Counted from the first letter of the stretch, positions 33,108-38,736 are shown. The stretch is DNA of 43,527 nt from an uncultured Gemmatimonadales bacterium (GCA_937919655.1 CALFPJ010000034.1:1-43527); one strand, 5' to 3'. Numbers and translations: made by a program. Notes: generated by a model not told the origin, from the letters alone.

Positions 33108-33389
33108 ATGATGCACCGCACACAGGACACCTATTCTCTCACCGACCTTCGGGAGAAGACTGGCGAGCATCTATCCCGTCTGGCCGAAGGAGCGATCGAG
33201 ACGATTACTCAGAACGGCGAGGCCGCCATGATCGTCATGAGCCCGGAGCGCTACGACGCTCTAGTGCATGCCGCCGAGCGCGGGCACATCTGGAGGGCTG
33301 CCATTGGACGGATCGAAGCCGGTGAGCGCGGCGCGGACGCCCAGGCGGTCGTGCGAGAGCTTGCGGATGAGTTCGGCGTGAGCCTGTGA
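33108..33389 (+). CDS. Phd/YefM-family antitoxin
   Basis: 93 residues from ATG 33108, preceded by AAGGAGG with 7-base spacing. The N-terminal Phd/YefM DNA-binding fold is clear: Y-S-L-T-D-L-R-E-K-T-G-E-H-L-S-R-L, then E-T-I-T-Q-N-G-E-A-A-M-I-V-M-S-P-E-R-Y-D. The C-terminal helix (R-I-E-A-G-E-R-G-A-D-A-Q-A-V-V-R-E-L) would mask the toxin. Its TGA overlaps the GTG start of a RelE/ParE-type toxin gene, the usual antitoxin-first order. The toxin is interrupted by the MITE, so the antitoxin may now be free of its partner. Such antitoxins repress their own promoter. Confidence 0.92.
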   Translation: MMHRTQDTYSLTDLREKTGEHLSRLAEGAIETITQNGEAAMIVMSPERYDALVHAAERGHIWRAAIGRIEAGERGADAQAVVRELADEFGVSL

Positions 33390-33870
33390 AGCGCTATCAG
33401 GTTCGGTATCTCCCTGAAGCCACGGCAGCGCTCCGAGAATCGTTTGTCTTCATCTAGTGTCCTGTAACAGTGATTCGTTTGAATTCATGCGCCGCTGCAT
33501 CCGCCCAGGCCACGTTGCTCCATCCTCGAAAGAGCCCTGCTATTCCTCGTCGTCGCGCCTTGCCTGGTCCGGCGCATCGGCACCCTCGGTTCTTCAACGA
33601 ATCACTGTTACAGGACACTAGGAGGAGAGCGGACCAAGCCGGGCGGCCGACTGGCTGCGCCGGGTCTATGCCTCGATCGACGACCTCGAGGCGTCCCCAC
33701 GCGCCACCCAGGACGAGGGCGCCTTCGATGGCCGCGAACTCCGATCCAAGCTAGTGATTTCGCACCGGGTCTTCTTCACGATCGGCGAAGCTGAGCAGAT
33801 GGTCTACGTGATCGACGTGGTCCACACCGCGCGCCAAGATGGTTTGGACACCTACCGCAACGATCAGTAG
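33386..33870 (+). pseudogene. RelE/ParE-family toxin gene interrupted by the MITE-like element
   Basis: From GTG 33386 the frame reads K-R-Y-Q-V-R-Y-L-P-E-A-T-A-A-L-R-E-S-F-V-F-I and meets a TAG at 33455, the first bases of the element. From 33622 the same protein resumes: E-E-S-G-P-S-R-A-A-D-W-L-R-R-V-Y-A-S-I, then S-K-L-V-I-S-H-R-V-F-F-T-I-G and V-V-H-T-A-R-Q-D, to a TAG at 33870. Together the two parts make a complete ~107-residue RelE/ParE mRNA interferase or gyrase toxin. The two ends line up without loss, which shows a simple insertion into an intact gene. Confidence 0.88.
33455..33620. mobile_element. 166-bp MITE-like element, copy 2, inside the toxin gene
   Basis: The ends TAGTGTCCTGTAACAGTGAT... 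and its exact complement give a 25-bp perfect terminal inverted repeat (33455-33479 and 33596-33620), again within CTAG. There is no ORF. The core shares GCATCCG, CGTTGCTCC, GCTATTCCTCGTCGTCGCGCC and TCCGGCGC with copy 1 at 10131-10295, and the two elements differ in length by one base. The terminal repeats of the two copies differ at many positions, yet each is complementary to its own partner. Insertion splits the toxin gene, which proves mobility at some time. Confidence 0.85.
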
Positions 33871-33898
33871 GGAGTCTGCCTCGCCGATGCGCCCCGCC

Positions 33899-33926
33899 CA
33901 CGAGGCCCCTCTCACGAGGCCCCTCT
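33899..33926. repeat. 14-bp tandem duplication
   Basis: CACGAGGCCCCTCT occurs twice in direct succession (33899-33912 and 33913-33926) between the toxin stop and the end of the decayed SDR gene. It is probably a slippage product in noncoding DNA. Confidence 0.7.
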
Positions 33927-33968
33927 CACGGCGTAGGCGCAGACCACCCTCGATGCGCTCCGCTCGCT

Positions 33969-34896
33969 CTATGCCTGCGGTACGCCGGCCACCGTGTCGC
34001 GCGCCAAGGCGTCGACGAGGGCGCTGAAGATGAACCGGTGAAGGGGGTACAACCCTACCAGTACGCCGCCCCCCAGAACCCGGTGGGCGAGAAGAACGCC
34101 CGCTGGATCAGTCGCGTTCCGTTGCCTTCAGGCACGGCTTCCCATTGGAGCCAGGCCTTTCCAGGCACCTTCATCTCGGCCCTCAGGAGCAGAAGCTCCG
34201 GGGGGCGGGCGTCTTCGACCCTCCAGAAGTCCACGGCCTCTCCGGGCTGGAGGTCCACGGGGTGCCGCCGCCCGCGCCGAAGCCCCGGCCCGCCCAAGAG
34301 CTGATCGATCAGGCCCCGGATCCGCCAGGCCCATCTCCACACCCTCCATCCGCGCCCCCCGCCCAACGATGCGAACGCTCGGTAGACCGCCTCCTGGGGG
34401 GCTTCCACCCACCTCGTCCGCACCTCGACGGCGATGCCCTCACGATCCTCGAACGTGTACGTTGATCCCCCGGCCAGCGCCCCGCTCCACCGGGTCAGTA
34501 CCTCCCCCTCACGGAGGATCCGCCCGCCTTCGCCCCTGCTCCGGAGGTGCGCCGAAGCGGTCGGTTGCCCGGGAGGAGGCTGCAGTCCACCGAGATCTAC
34601 GACGCGACCGACCCCATGTGCCGCACGCACGAACGTGCGTGCGGCCCGACGGTCCCTCTCCTCCCAATCGCGGCCGGTGCACATGGAATGGACGAGGTAT
34701 TAGGCGGCCCCGACCCCGTTCATTGCGGGTGCTAGGCCCTCCTCAATGGTCAGGTCGCCCGTGACAACGTCCACGCTGTCTGCCCAGGGACGACCTGTCA
34801 CCCGCCTGGGGTCGCGACCTCGTGCCCCCGCGCGAGCAGTCGTGGCACGAGGCGTCCTCCGATGTAACCGGTAGCTCCCGTCACCAGAACCCGCAT
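33969..34896 (-). pseudogene. SDR/NAD(P)H-binding oxidoreductase with C-terminal DUF2867, decayed
   Basis: Read leftward from ATG 34896: M-R-V-L-V-T-G-A-T-G-Y-I-G-G-R-L, a perfect NAD(P)-binding start, to G-H-E-V near 34820. There a small deletion and frameshift lead to R-D-P-R-R-V-T-G-R-P-W-A-D-S-V-D. A TAA interrupts A-A-*-Y-L-V-H-S-M near 34705, and most of the SDR C-terminal half is missing after H-L-R-S-R-G-E. The DUF2867 domain is then nearly complete (W-A-W-R-I-R-G-L-I-D-Q-L-L-G-G, D-F-W-R-V-E). It loses frame again at Y-W (34055), and the natural end (G-L-Y-P-L-H-R-F-I-F-S-A-L-V) runs one frame over to 33969. At least four independent lesions mean it is not functional. Confidence 0.8.
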
Positions 34897-35131
34897 GGAC
34901 GTCCCCTATTGGCCGAGCCCTGCCCTGCGCGCCGTGTCCGCTCACCGTCTCCGTGGTGGAAAGGTGAGTCGGAGTGGGCGTGGCCCGTCAGGCCACTCCT
35001 CACTTCCGTGGGGCCGGCTGCCAAGCCGGATCCCCGGGTTAGGGACCAGCCGCGTTCTTGGCGAGGTATCTTGGGTTCCCTCCGTCGGACTCCATGATTC
35101 CGTCAGAGCCTTCCCAACCGTTGCCGCGACC

Positions 35132-35596
35132 CTACCGGAACGCCACCGTCCCCGCCGCGAGCTCAACGAGTTCCAGGTGCTCGATGGTGAGCGTGACGAA
35201 GCGGTCGCCGCCGCTGACGTCGGCGTCTAAGGTGCGCGACTCAGACTCGGACGCGCCTCCCTCCAGGTCGAAGAGCCGGATAGGCTCTTGGCACGCGTCG
35301 AAGAGGTCGAACGCGCTCCAGAGCAGGCGCCCGTCCCGGTTGGCGTACACGCGTGGCCGGAACATGCAGTTGCCGCCGAGGATGCCGAGCTGGGCGCGGA
35401 AGTCGGTCTCGTTCGTCGCCGTCAGCGTGACCTCGAGCCGTCCTTCGGTCAGGATCCGCACGCTCGCCGTGAGCGCGATCCCGTTCGCGCGATACGCGTT
35501 GATAACCTCGGTCTCGGGGCCCGTGAGCGAGTCGCACGCCGCAGCCGCGATCCCGGCCAGCAGAGCGAAGGTCGTGTGTACCGTGGTGCGCCTCAT
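35132..35596 (-). CDS. Small lipoprotein of unknown function
   Basis: 154 residues from ATG 35596, preceded by GGGAG. The N-terminus (R-R-T-T-V-H-T-T-F-A-L-L-A-G-I-A-A-A-A-C) is a lipoprotein signal with lipid-modified Cys21. The mature domain is beta-rich: I-A-L-T-A-S-V-R-I-L-T-E-G-R-L-E-V-T, then T-A-T-N-E-T-D-F and G-D-R-F-V-T-L-T-I-E-H-L-E-L-V. It reads like an immunoglobulin-like sandwich with one conserved-looking cysteine pair (G-G-N-C-M-F, D-A-C-Q-E). No family name can be given. The longer open frame upstream overlaps the tRNA region and is not coding. Confidence 0.6.
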   Translation of the reverse strand: MRRTTVHTTFALLAGIAAAACDSLTGPETEVINAYRANGIALTASVRILTEGRLEVTLTATNETDFRAQLGILGGNCMFRPRVYANRDGRLLWSAFDLFDACQEPIRLFDLEGGASESESRTLDADVSGGDRFVTLTIEHLELVELAAGTVAFR

Positions 35597-35727
35597 TCGC
35601 TGCTCCCTGTGGGTCCGAACATACAACGCACAGAGGGTGGGAAGTGTGACGACACGCGCCGCGACTTGCGTGCCCGCCTCGCGCACGCGGCCGCATGTTG
35701 GCCGCCATATCCTAAACGCTCCCCCGG

Positions 35728-35780
35728 CTGAACGCCGCGCTGGACGACCGCTACCGCATCGAGCGGGTGATCGGCCAGGG
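35728..35780 (+). pseudogene. N-terminal remnant of a Ser/Thr protein kinase
   Basis: The 18 codons L-N-A-A-L-D-D-R-Y-R-I-E-R-V-I-G-Q-G match the opening of Pkn-type kinases: the helix before the first strand and the beginning of the Gly-rich nucleotide loop. They end exactly before the second loop Gly, where tRNA-array sequence begins (the array's terminator is at 35791). There is no start codon in frame nearby. It is a scar left where a kinase gene was cut at the edge of the tRNA cluster. Confidence 0.55.
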
Positions 35781-35790
35781 GCCGCCCCCA

Positions 35791-35826
35791 AACAAAAAGC
35801 CCTCCAGGCCAAGGGACCCAGAGGGC
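35791..35826 (-). terminator. Terminator of the tRNA array
   Basis: On the minus strand GCCCTC...GAGGGC (35799-35826) with extra pairs inside forms a stem-loop followed by TTTTTGTTT. It lies 5 bases beyond the 3' end of tRNA-Ser(CGA), the last gene of the minus-strand array. Confidence 0.85.
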
Positions 35827-35830
35827 GACA

Positions 35831-35912
35831 CGGAGCGCGAGGGATTCGAACCCCCAAGCCCTTTCGGGCGCTCGCTTTCGAGGCGAGTGCAATACCGTTC
35901 TGCCAGCGCTCC
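35831..35912 (-). tRNA. tRNA-Ser(CGA)
   Basis: Stem CTCGC, loop CTCGAAA, stem GCGAG gives anticodon CGA (UCG codons). There is a long variable arm, as expected for tRNA-Ser, GGGTTCGAATCCC in the T arm and discriminator G. It is the last gene of the 17-member minus-strand array that begins with tRNA-fMet at 38008. Confidence 0.93.
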
Positions 35913-35971
35913 AAACAACAAAGCCCGGACTACCACTAAGGTAGACCGGGCAGCAGAGGATTTACTTCTAA

Positions 35972-36045
35972 TCGGGGCGCCCGGATTCGAACCGGGGACC
36001 TCTGCGACCCGAACGCAGCGCTCTACCGGACTGAGCCACGCCCCG
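35972..36045 (-). tRNA. tRNA-Pro(CGG)
   Basis: Acceptor CGGGGCG/CGCCCCG with discriminator A. Anticodon stem CTGCG, loop TTCGGGT, stem CGCAG gives CGG. The T arm contains GGTTCGAATCC. The D arm GGCTCAGTCCGG is typical. Confidence 0.95.
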
Positions 36046-36089
36046 GATACTATTTCGGGTACCAATCTTACTACTGTCGCTCGGCTCGA

Positions 36090-36128
36090 ACCCACGCTGC
36101 GATCTGCTTCGCAGATCGCAGCGTGGGT
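36090..36128. repeat. Long perfect hairpin in a tRNA spacer
   Basis: 18 bp of perfect complementarity (ACCCACGCTGCGATCTGC and its complement) around the loop TTC, between tRNA-Ser(GGA) and tRNA-Pro(CGG). It shares CCCAC...GATCTGC-TTC-GCrGATC...GTGGG with the hairpin at 36351-36386. There is no T-run on either strand, so it is a repeat or processing structure, not a terminator. Confidence 0.8.
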
Positions 36129-36168
36129 ACGACTCCCACCGAAAACCACACCTGCCAAAAATTCAATA

Positions 36169-36252
36169 CGGACGGGGTGGGATTCGAACCCACGCGGGCG
36201 TGAGCCCACACGATTTCCAATCGTGCGCCTTAAGCCACTCGGCCACCCGTCC
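36169..36252 (-). tRNA. tRNA-Ser(GGA)
   Basis: 84 bases. Acceptor GGACGGG/CCCGTCC, discriminator G, anticodon stem CACGA with loop TTGGAAA gives GGA (UCC/UCU). Long variable arm GTGGGCTCACGCCCGC. Confidence 0.96.
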
Positions 36253-36286
36253 CCGATCCCTCCCGAGGAAGGGTATGCTGCATAGG

Positions 36287-36325
36287 GATTGAGCTGCGGT
36301 CGCTTCGCGACCCTCGCTCCTCTCC
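36287..36325. repeat. Hairpin repeat shared with the tandem units beside tRNA-Pro(GGG)
   Basis: GGATTGAGCTGCGGT, hairpin GGTCGC-TTC-GCGACC, then CTCGCTCCTCTC. The reverse complement of 38670-38710 is the same except that the hairpin arms are changed in a paired way (GGTTGCC-TTC-GGCAATCC). The other strand of unit A also holds GGTCGCTTCGCGATCC. Confidence 0.65.
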
Positions 36326-36350
36326 ACTCGCTGCGCTCGCTCCGAGTCAA

Positions 36351-36386
36351 ACCCACTCTGTGATCTGCTTCGCGGATCACGTGGGT
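36351..36386. repeat. Hairpin repeat in a tRNA spacer, second copy
   Basis: ACCCAC, a 3-base bulge, then GTGATCTGC-TTC-GCGGATCAC and GTGGGT form an imperfect stem of 15 pairs. It lies between tRNA-Ser(GCT) and tRNA-Ser(GGA), and its core matches the hairpin at 36090-36128. It is followed by TTCGAACCC, a tRNA T-arm-like sequence. Confidence 0.65.
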
Positions 36387-36420
36387 TCGAACCCTAAAAC
36401 CTGAGCGCTCTTTCAATCAA

Positions 36421-36504
36421 CGGAGGGAGTGGGATTCGAACCCACGCGGTGTTACCACCAACGCCTTAGCAGGGCGTCGCCTTAAGCCGCTCGGCCATCC
36501 CTCC
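36421..36504 (-). tRNA. tRNA-Ser(GCT)
   Basis: Acceptor GGAGGGA/TCCCTCC with discriminator G. Stem ACGCC, loop CTGCTAA, stem GGCGT gives anticodon GCT (AGC/AGU). Long variable arm. Third serine tRNA of the array. Confidence 0.96.
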
Positions 36505-36533
36505 AAGCGGAAGCCAAAGCCTCCACACAATCA

Positions 36534-36606
36534 TTGCCCCGCTAGGGATCGAACCTAGACTCTCCTGAACCAGAATCAGGCGTGTTGCCAGTTACACCAC
36601 GGGGCA
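36534..36606 (-). tRNA. tRNA-Gln(CTG)
   Basis: Acceptor TGCCCCG/CGGGGCA, discriminator A. Stem CCTGA, loop TTCTGGT, stem TCAGG gives anticodon CTG. T arm GGTTCGATCC. Confidence 0.95.
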
Positions 36607-36610
36607 GCAG

Positions 36611-36683
36611 AGCCACCAGTCGGATTTGAACCGACGACCCCGTCATTACGAATGACGTGCTCTACCAACTGAGCTATGGTGGC
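36611..36683 (-). tRNA. tRNA-Thr(CGT)
   Basis: Acceptor GCCACCA/TGGTGGC. Stem CGTCA, loop TTCGTAA, stem TGACG gives anticodon CGT (ACG codons). It is spaced only 4 bases from tRNA-Gln(CTG). Confidence 0.95.
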
Positions 36684-36694
36684 AATCGCTTAAG

Positions 36695-36767
36695 TGGAGC
36701 CGAGGGGTCTCGAACCCCTGACCTCAGCGTTGCGAACGCTGCGCTCTCCCAACTGAGCTACGGCCCC
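36695..36767 (-). tRNA. tRNA-Ala(CGC)
   Basis: Acceptor GGGGCCG/CGGCTCC with the G-U pair at the third position that marks alanine tRNAs, discriminator A. Anticodon loop TTCGCAA gives CGC (GCG codons). Confidence 0.96.
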
Positions 36768-36784
36768 ATATCATCGGTCTCCGA

Positions 36785-36858
<74 letters not shown>

Positions 36859-36886
36859 GATGTGCTTCTGACTCTAGGTCCGACAA

Positions 36887-36960
36887 TGCGCCCGGAGGGA
36901 TTCGAACCCCCGACCTCCTGGTCCGTAGCCAGGCACTCTATCCAGCTGAGCTACGGGCGC
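36887..36960 (-). tRNA. tRNA-Arg(ACG)
   Basis: Acceptor GCGCCCG/CGGGCGC, discriminator A. Stem CCTGG, loop CTACGGA, stem CCAGG gives anticodon ACG, the A34 of which is normally deaminated to inosine. Confidence 0.96.
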
Positions 36961-36977
36961 CTAATAACACCACAACA

Positions 36978-37061
36978 TGCCCACGACAGGACTCGAACCT
37001 GTACGCCGTTTCCGGCACTGGTCCCTCAAACCAGCCTGTCTACCAATTCCAGCACGTGGGC
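36978..37061 (-). tRNA. tRNA-Leu(GAG)
   Basis: Acceptor GCCCACG/CGTGGGC, discriminator A. Stem CTGGT, loop TTGAGGG, stem ACCAG gives anticodon GAG (CUC/CUU). Long variable arm TGCCGGAAACGGCG. Confidence 0.96.
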
Positions 37062-37080
37062 GCTGACCTGCAAACAAATA

Positions 37081-37164
37081 TGCTCGAGGAGGGACTCGAA
37101 CCCTCACGGGGTTGCCCCCACAGGGTCCTGAACCCTGCGCGTCTACCAATTCCGCCACCCAAGC
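37081..37164 (-). tRNA. tRNA-Leu(CAG)
   Basis: Stem CAGGG, loop TTCAGGA, stem CCCTG gives anticodon CAG (CUG). Long variable arm TGGGGGCAACCCCG and T arm GGGTTCGAGTCCC. The acceptor GCTTGGG/CTCGAGC has two wobble pairs, which is slightly irregular. Confidence 0.93.
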
Positions 37165-37202
37165 CCTGTGCCGATCTACTGAGCCTACCGGCTCGACCAA
37201 CA

Positions 37203-37275
<73 letters not shown>

Positions 37276-37343
37276 CACACAACCTGGAAGCCGCGTTCGT
37301 CCCGGAAGACTCGAACGACTTCTATGTCAAAAAACCTACAGAG

Positions 37344-37417
37344 CGGGGCTGACGAGACTCGAACTCGCGACCTCCGGTGTGACAGACCGGCACTCTAACC
37401 GACTGAGCTACAGCCCC
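37344..37417 (-). tRNA. tRNA-Asp(GTC)
   Basis: Acceptor GGGGCTG/CAGCCCC with discriminator G, the aspartate identity base. Stem CCGGT, loop CTGTCAC, stem ACCGG gives anticodon GTC. Confidence 0.96.
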
Positions 37418-37458
37418 ATTTTGCAACAACCTACAGCCTTCAACCTTCCTGACTTACA

Positions 37459-37530
37459 TACCCCGGCGGGGAATTGAACCCCGATTGCCAGGTTGAAAAC
37501 CTGGCGTCCTAACCATTAGACGACCGGGGC
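37459..37530 (-). tRNA. tRNA-Glu(TTC)
   Basis: GCCCCGGTCGTCTAATGG opens the gene. Stem CCAGG, loop TTTTCAA, stem CCTGG gives anticodon TTC. T arm GGGTTCAATTCCC. Acceptor closes with a G-U pair at position 1. Confidence 0.95.
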
Positions 37531-37545
37531 TCGAAACCGATCGCA

Positions 37546-37618
37546 CAGGCCCGGAGGGAATCGAACCCCCAACCGCCGGTTTTGGAGACCGGTGCTCTAC
37601 CAATTGAGCTACGGACCT
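37546..37618 (-). tRNA. tRNA-Trp(CCA)
   Basis: Acceptor AGGTCCG/CGGGCCT, discriminator G as expected for Trp. Stem CCGGT, loop CTCCAAA, stem ACCGG gives anticodon CCA. Confidence 0.96.
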
Positions 37619-37660
37619 CTAGCCCACACCCCGCCATACCTTCCGGCGGTTCACACACCA

Positions 37661-37733
37661 TGGCCAGGGGCAGAATCGAACTGCCGACACCATGATTTTC
37701 AGTCATGTGCTCTACCAACTGAGCTACCTGGCC
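37661..37733 (-). tRNA. tRNA-Phe(GAA)
   Basis: Acceptor GGCCAGG/CCTGGCC, discriminator A. Stem CATGA, loop CTGAAAA, stem TCATG gives anticodon GAA. A T-run ending a strong hairpin stops 2 bases before its 5' end, so this gene stands directly behind a terminator. Confidence 0.96.
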
Positions 37734-37735
37734 CG

Positions 37736-37773
37736 AAAAAAAACCCGCTCGAGCCGTTGAGGGCGCGAGCGGG
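37736..37773 (-). terminator. Strong intrinsic terminator abutting the 5' end of tRNA-Phe
   Basis: On the minus strand CCCGCTCG...CGAGCGGG (8 bp, arms 37766-37773 and 37744-37751, inner loop 14 bases with further pairing) is followed by eight T (37743-37736). It lies between tRNA-fMet and tRNA-Phe in the direction of transcription, so fMet-initiated transcripts must pass it to reach the other sixteen tRNAs. Confidence 0.85.
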
Positions 37774-37934
37774 AAGTAGTCGGAGAAAGCCGCTGTTACC
37801 GGCTCTCCGCCCCCGCCCGCTTCCGCGGGCTCCACGTATCGCTGACCGTCCAGAGAATCGACGTCTGCACTAATTACTCCTGAGGCGGTCCCAACATGGG
37901 AAACGCCGCCGAACCGGCGGCGCTTCACGAACAA
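37774..37934 (-). other. Structured spacer between tRNA-fMet and tRNA-Phe
   Basis: In transcription order it holds a GC-rich hairpin CGCCGCCG/CGGCGGCG (37922-37904) followed by TTTCCC, which could be a weak fMet terminator. AGGAG comes next and, 6 bases on, a GTG opening a 24-codon frame (37870-37796). Then come hairpins GCCCGC-GGAA-GCGGGC and CGGAGAGCCG/CGGCTTTCTCCG, and finally the strong terminator at 37773. The order (short frame, alternative hairpins, terminator) resembles an attenuated leader or a small RNA gene. Neither can be shown from sequence. Confidence 0.4.
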
Positions 37935-38008
<74 letters not shown>

Positions 38009-38021
38009 ATAGGAGACGAGG

Positions 38022-38051
38022 AAGTTAGTCCTGCATCCGTTAGAAGGTCAA
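38022..38051 (-). promoter_or_regulatory. Sigma-70-type promoter of tRNA-fMet
   Basis: On the minus strand TTGACC (38051-38046), an 18-base spacer and TAACTT (38027-38022) place the start site about 7 bases before the tRNA. The -35 box is close to consensus. Confidence 0.7.
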
Positions 38052-38059
38052 CCCGTTCG

Positions 38060-38081
38060 CGGCCGTTGGACCCAACGGCCG
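38060..38081. promoter_or_regulatory. 10-bp palindrome just upstream of the tRNA-fMet promoter
   Basis: CGGCCGTTGG and its exact complement separated by AC. It lies 8 bases upstream of the -35 box of the fMet promoter, in the region shared with the divergent tRNA-Pro promoter. It could be an operator or a cruciform; no T-run makes it a terminator. Confidence 0.45.
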
Positions 38082-38151
38082 TCATTCCAGCACCGAAGGT
38101 CTCAATCAAGCAACTCTGGACGCCCGGGACGAATCTCTTTCCCCAACGGAG

Positions 38152-38180
38152 TTGAGGGCAGGCGGGGGCAGGATTACCTT
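38152..38180 (+). promoter_or_regulatory. Promoter of tRNA-Pro(GGG)
   Basis: TTGAGG (38152-38157), a 17-base spacer and TACCTT (38175-38180) put the start site a few bases before the tRNA at 38191. Confidence 0.6.
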
Positions 38181-38190
38181 TGGCTCTCTT

Positions 38191-38264
38191 CGGGACGTGG
38201 CGCAGTCCGGTAGCGCACTGCAATGGGGTTGCAGGGGTCGCCGGTTCGAATCCGGCCGTCCCGA
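38191..38264 (+). tRNA. tRNA-Pro(GGG)
   Basis: The only plus-strand tRNA of the cluster. Acceptor CGGGACG/CGTCCCG, discriminator A, D arm GTGGCGCAGTCCGGTAGCGC. Stem CTGCA, loop ATGGGGT, stem TGCAG gives anticodon GGG. Its 3' 17 bases reappear inverted at the start of the repeat units at 38320 and 38546. Confidence 0.96.
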
Positions 38265-38266
38265 TT

Positions 38267-38302
38267 AACGGTCCTACGACTTCACGGTCGTAGGACCGTT
38301 TT
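38267..38302 (+). terminator. Terminator of tRNA-Pro(GGG)
   Basis: AACGGTCCTACGAC and its full complement (14 bp) around TTCACG, running into TTTT. It starts 2 bases after the tRNA. Confidence 0.92.
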
Positions 38303-38319
38303 GGTTGTGGACCATTAAT

Positions 38320-38491
38320 CGGGACGGCCGGATTCGCGGGCTGGCGTAGCCAGAACGCGCAGACCGGCGCAGCCGGGCTGCAGAACCGTAGGTTCGAGCC
38401 GAGCGGCCAGCCCGATTTCCGAAGACCTACCGGATCTTCCGCGACGCGGGCGAGGATCGCGAAGCGACCGCAGCCCCATCCGGCCGTCCCG
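38320..38491. repeat. tRNA-Pro-derived repeat unit A
   Basis: Begins CGGGACGGCCGGATTC, the exact reverse complement of the tRNA-Pro 3' end, and closes with TCCGGCCGTCCCG, a forward copy, so the 172-bp unit has tRNA-derived inverted ends. Its interior (T/CTGGCG, ACGCGCAGACCGGCGCAGCCGGG, GCAGAACCGTAGGTTC, GAAGACCT) matches unit B. No ORF is supported. A terminator-like hairpin follows. Confidence 0.8.
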
Positions 38492-38495
38492 ACTC

Positions 38496-38535
38496 CGGCC
38501 CTACAACCACTCGGTTGCAGGGCCGTTCTTGTTTT
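38496..38535 (+). terminator. Terminator-like hairpin between the repeat units
   Basis: CGGCCCT-A-CAACC, loop ACTC, GGTTG-C-AGGGCCG, then TTCTTGTTTT. It has the same design as the tRNA-Pro terminator, but nothing recognisable is transcribed into it except unit A. Confidence 0.7.
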
Positions 38536-38545
38536 GGGCCGGAGC

Positions 38546-38720
38546 CGGGACGGCCGGATTCGCGGATTGGCGAAGCCAAGACGCGCAGACCGGCGCAGCC
38601 GGGATGCAGAACCGTAGGTTCTACTCGAGCGGTCAGCCTGATTTTACGAAGACCTGCTCGTCCCCCCGCGAGAGGAGCGAGGATTGCCGAAGGCAACCGC
38701 AGCTCAATCCGGCCGTCCCG
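38546..38720. repeat. tRNA-Pro-derived repeat unit B
   Basis: 175 bp with the same ends as unit A (CGGGACGGCCGGATTC... and ...TCCGGCCGTCCCG). The interior is about 70% similar by eye, with hairpins changed in a compensating way. It ends 16 bases before the stop of the converging TPR gene. Confidence 0.8.
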
Positions 38721-38736
38721 ACGGAGGGGAATTGGA

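Noticed and set aside
35767..36285. Plus-strand frame through three tRNA genes
   Set aside because: Clear tRNA genes occupy the other strand; sequences such as G-F-E-P-P are the usual translation of T arms.
37276..37343. Decayed tRNA in the spacer before tRNA-Asp
   Set aside because: It contains a T-arm-like GACTCGAAC but the T stem does not pair and no acceptor or anticodon arm is present.
37736..37934. SRP (4.5S) RNA or tmRNA in the fMet-Phe spacer
   Set aside because: The conserved SRP apical motif and the tmRNA tRNA-like ends are absent and the length does not fit; only a structured spacer is claimed.
38320..38720. Degenerate tRNA genes or a CRISPR array in the two repeat units
   Set aside because: No anticodon arm can be built from either unit; only two long units exist, with no short regular spacers.
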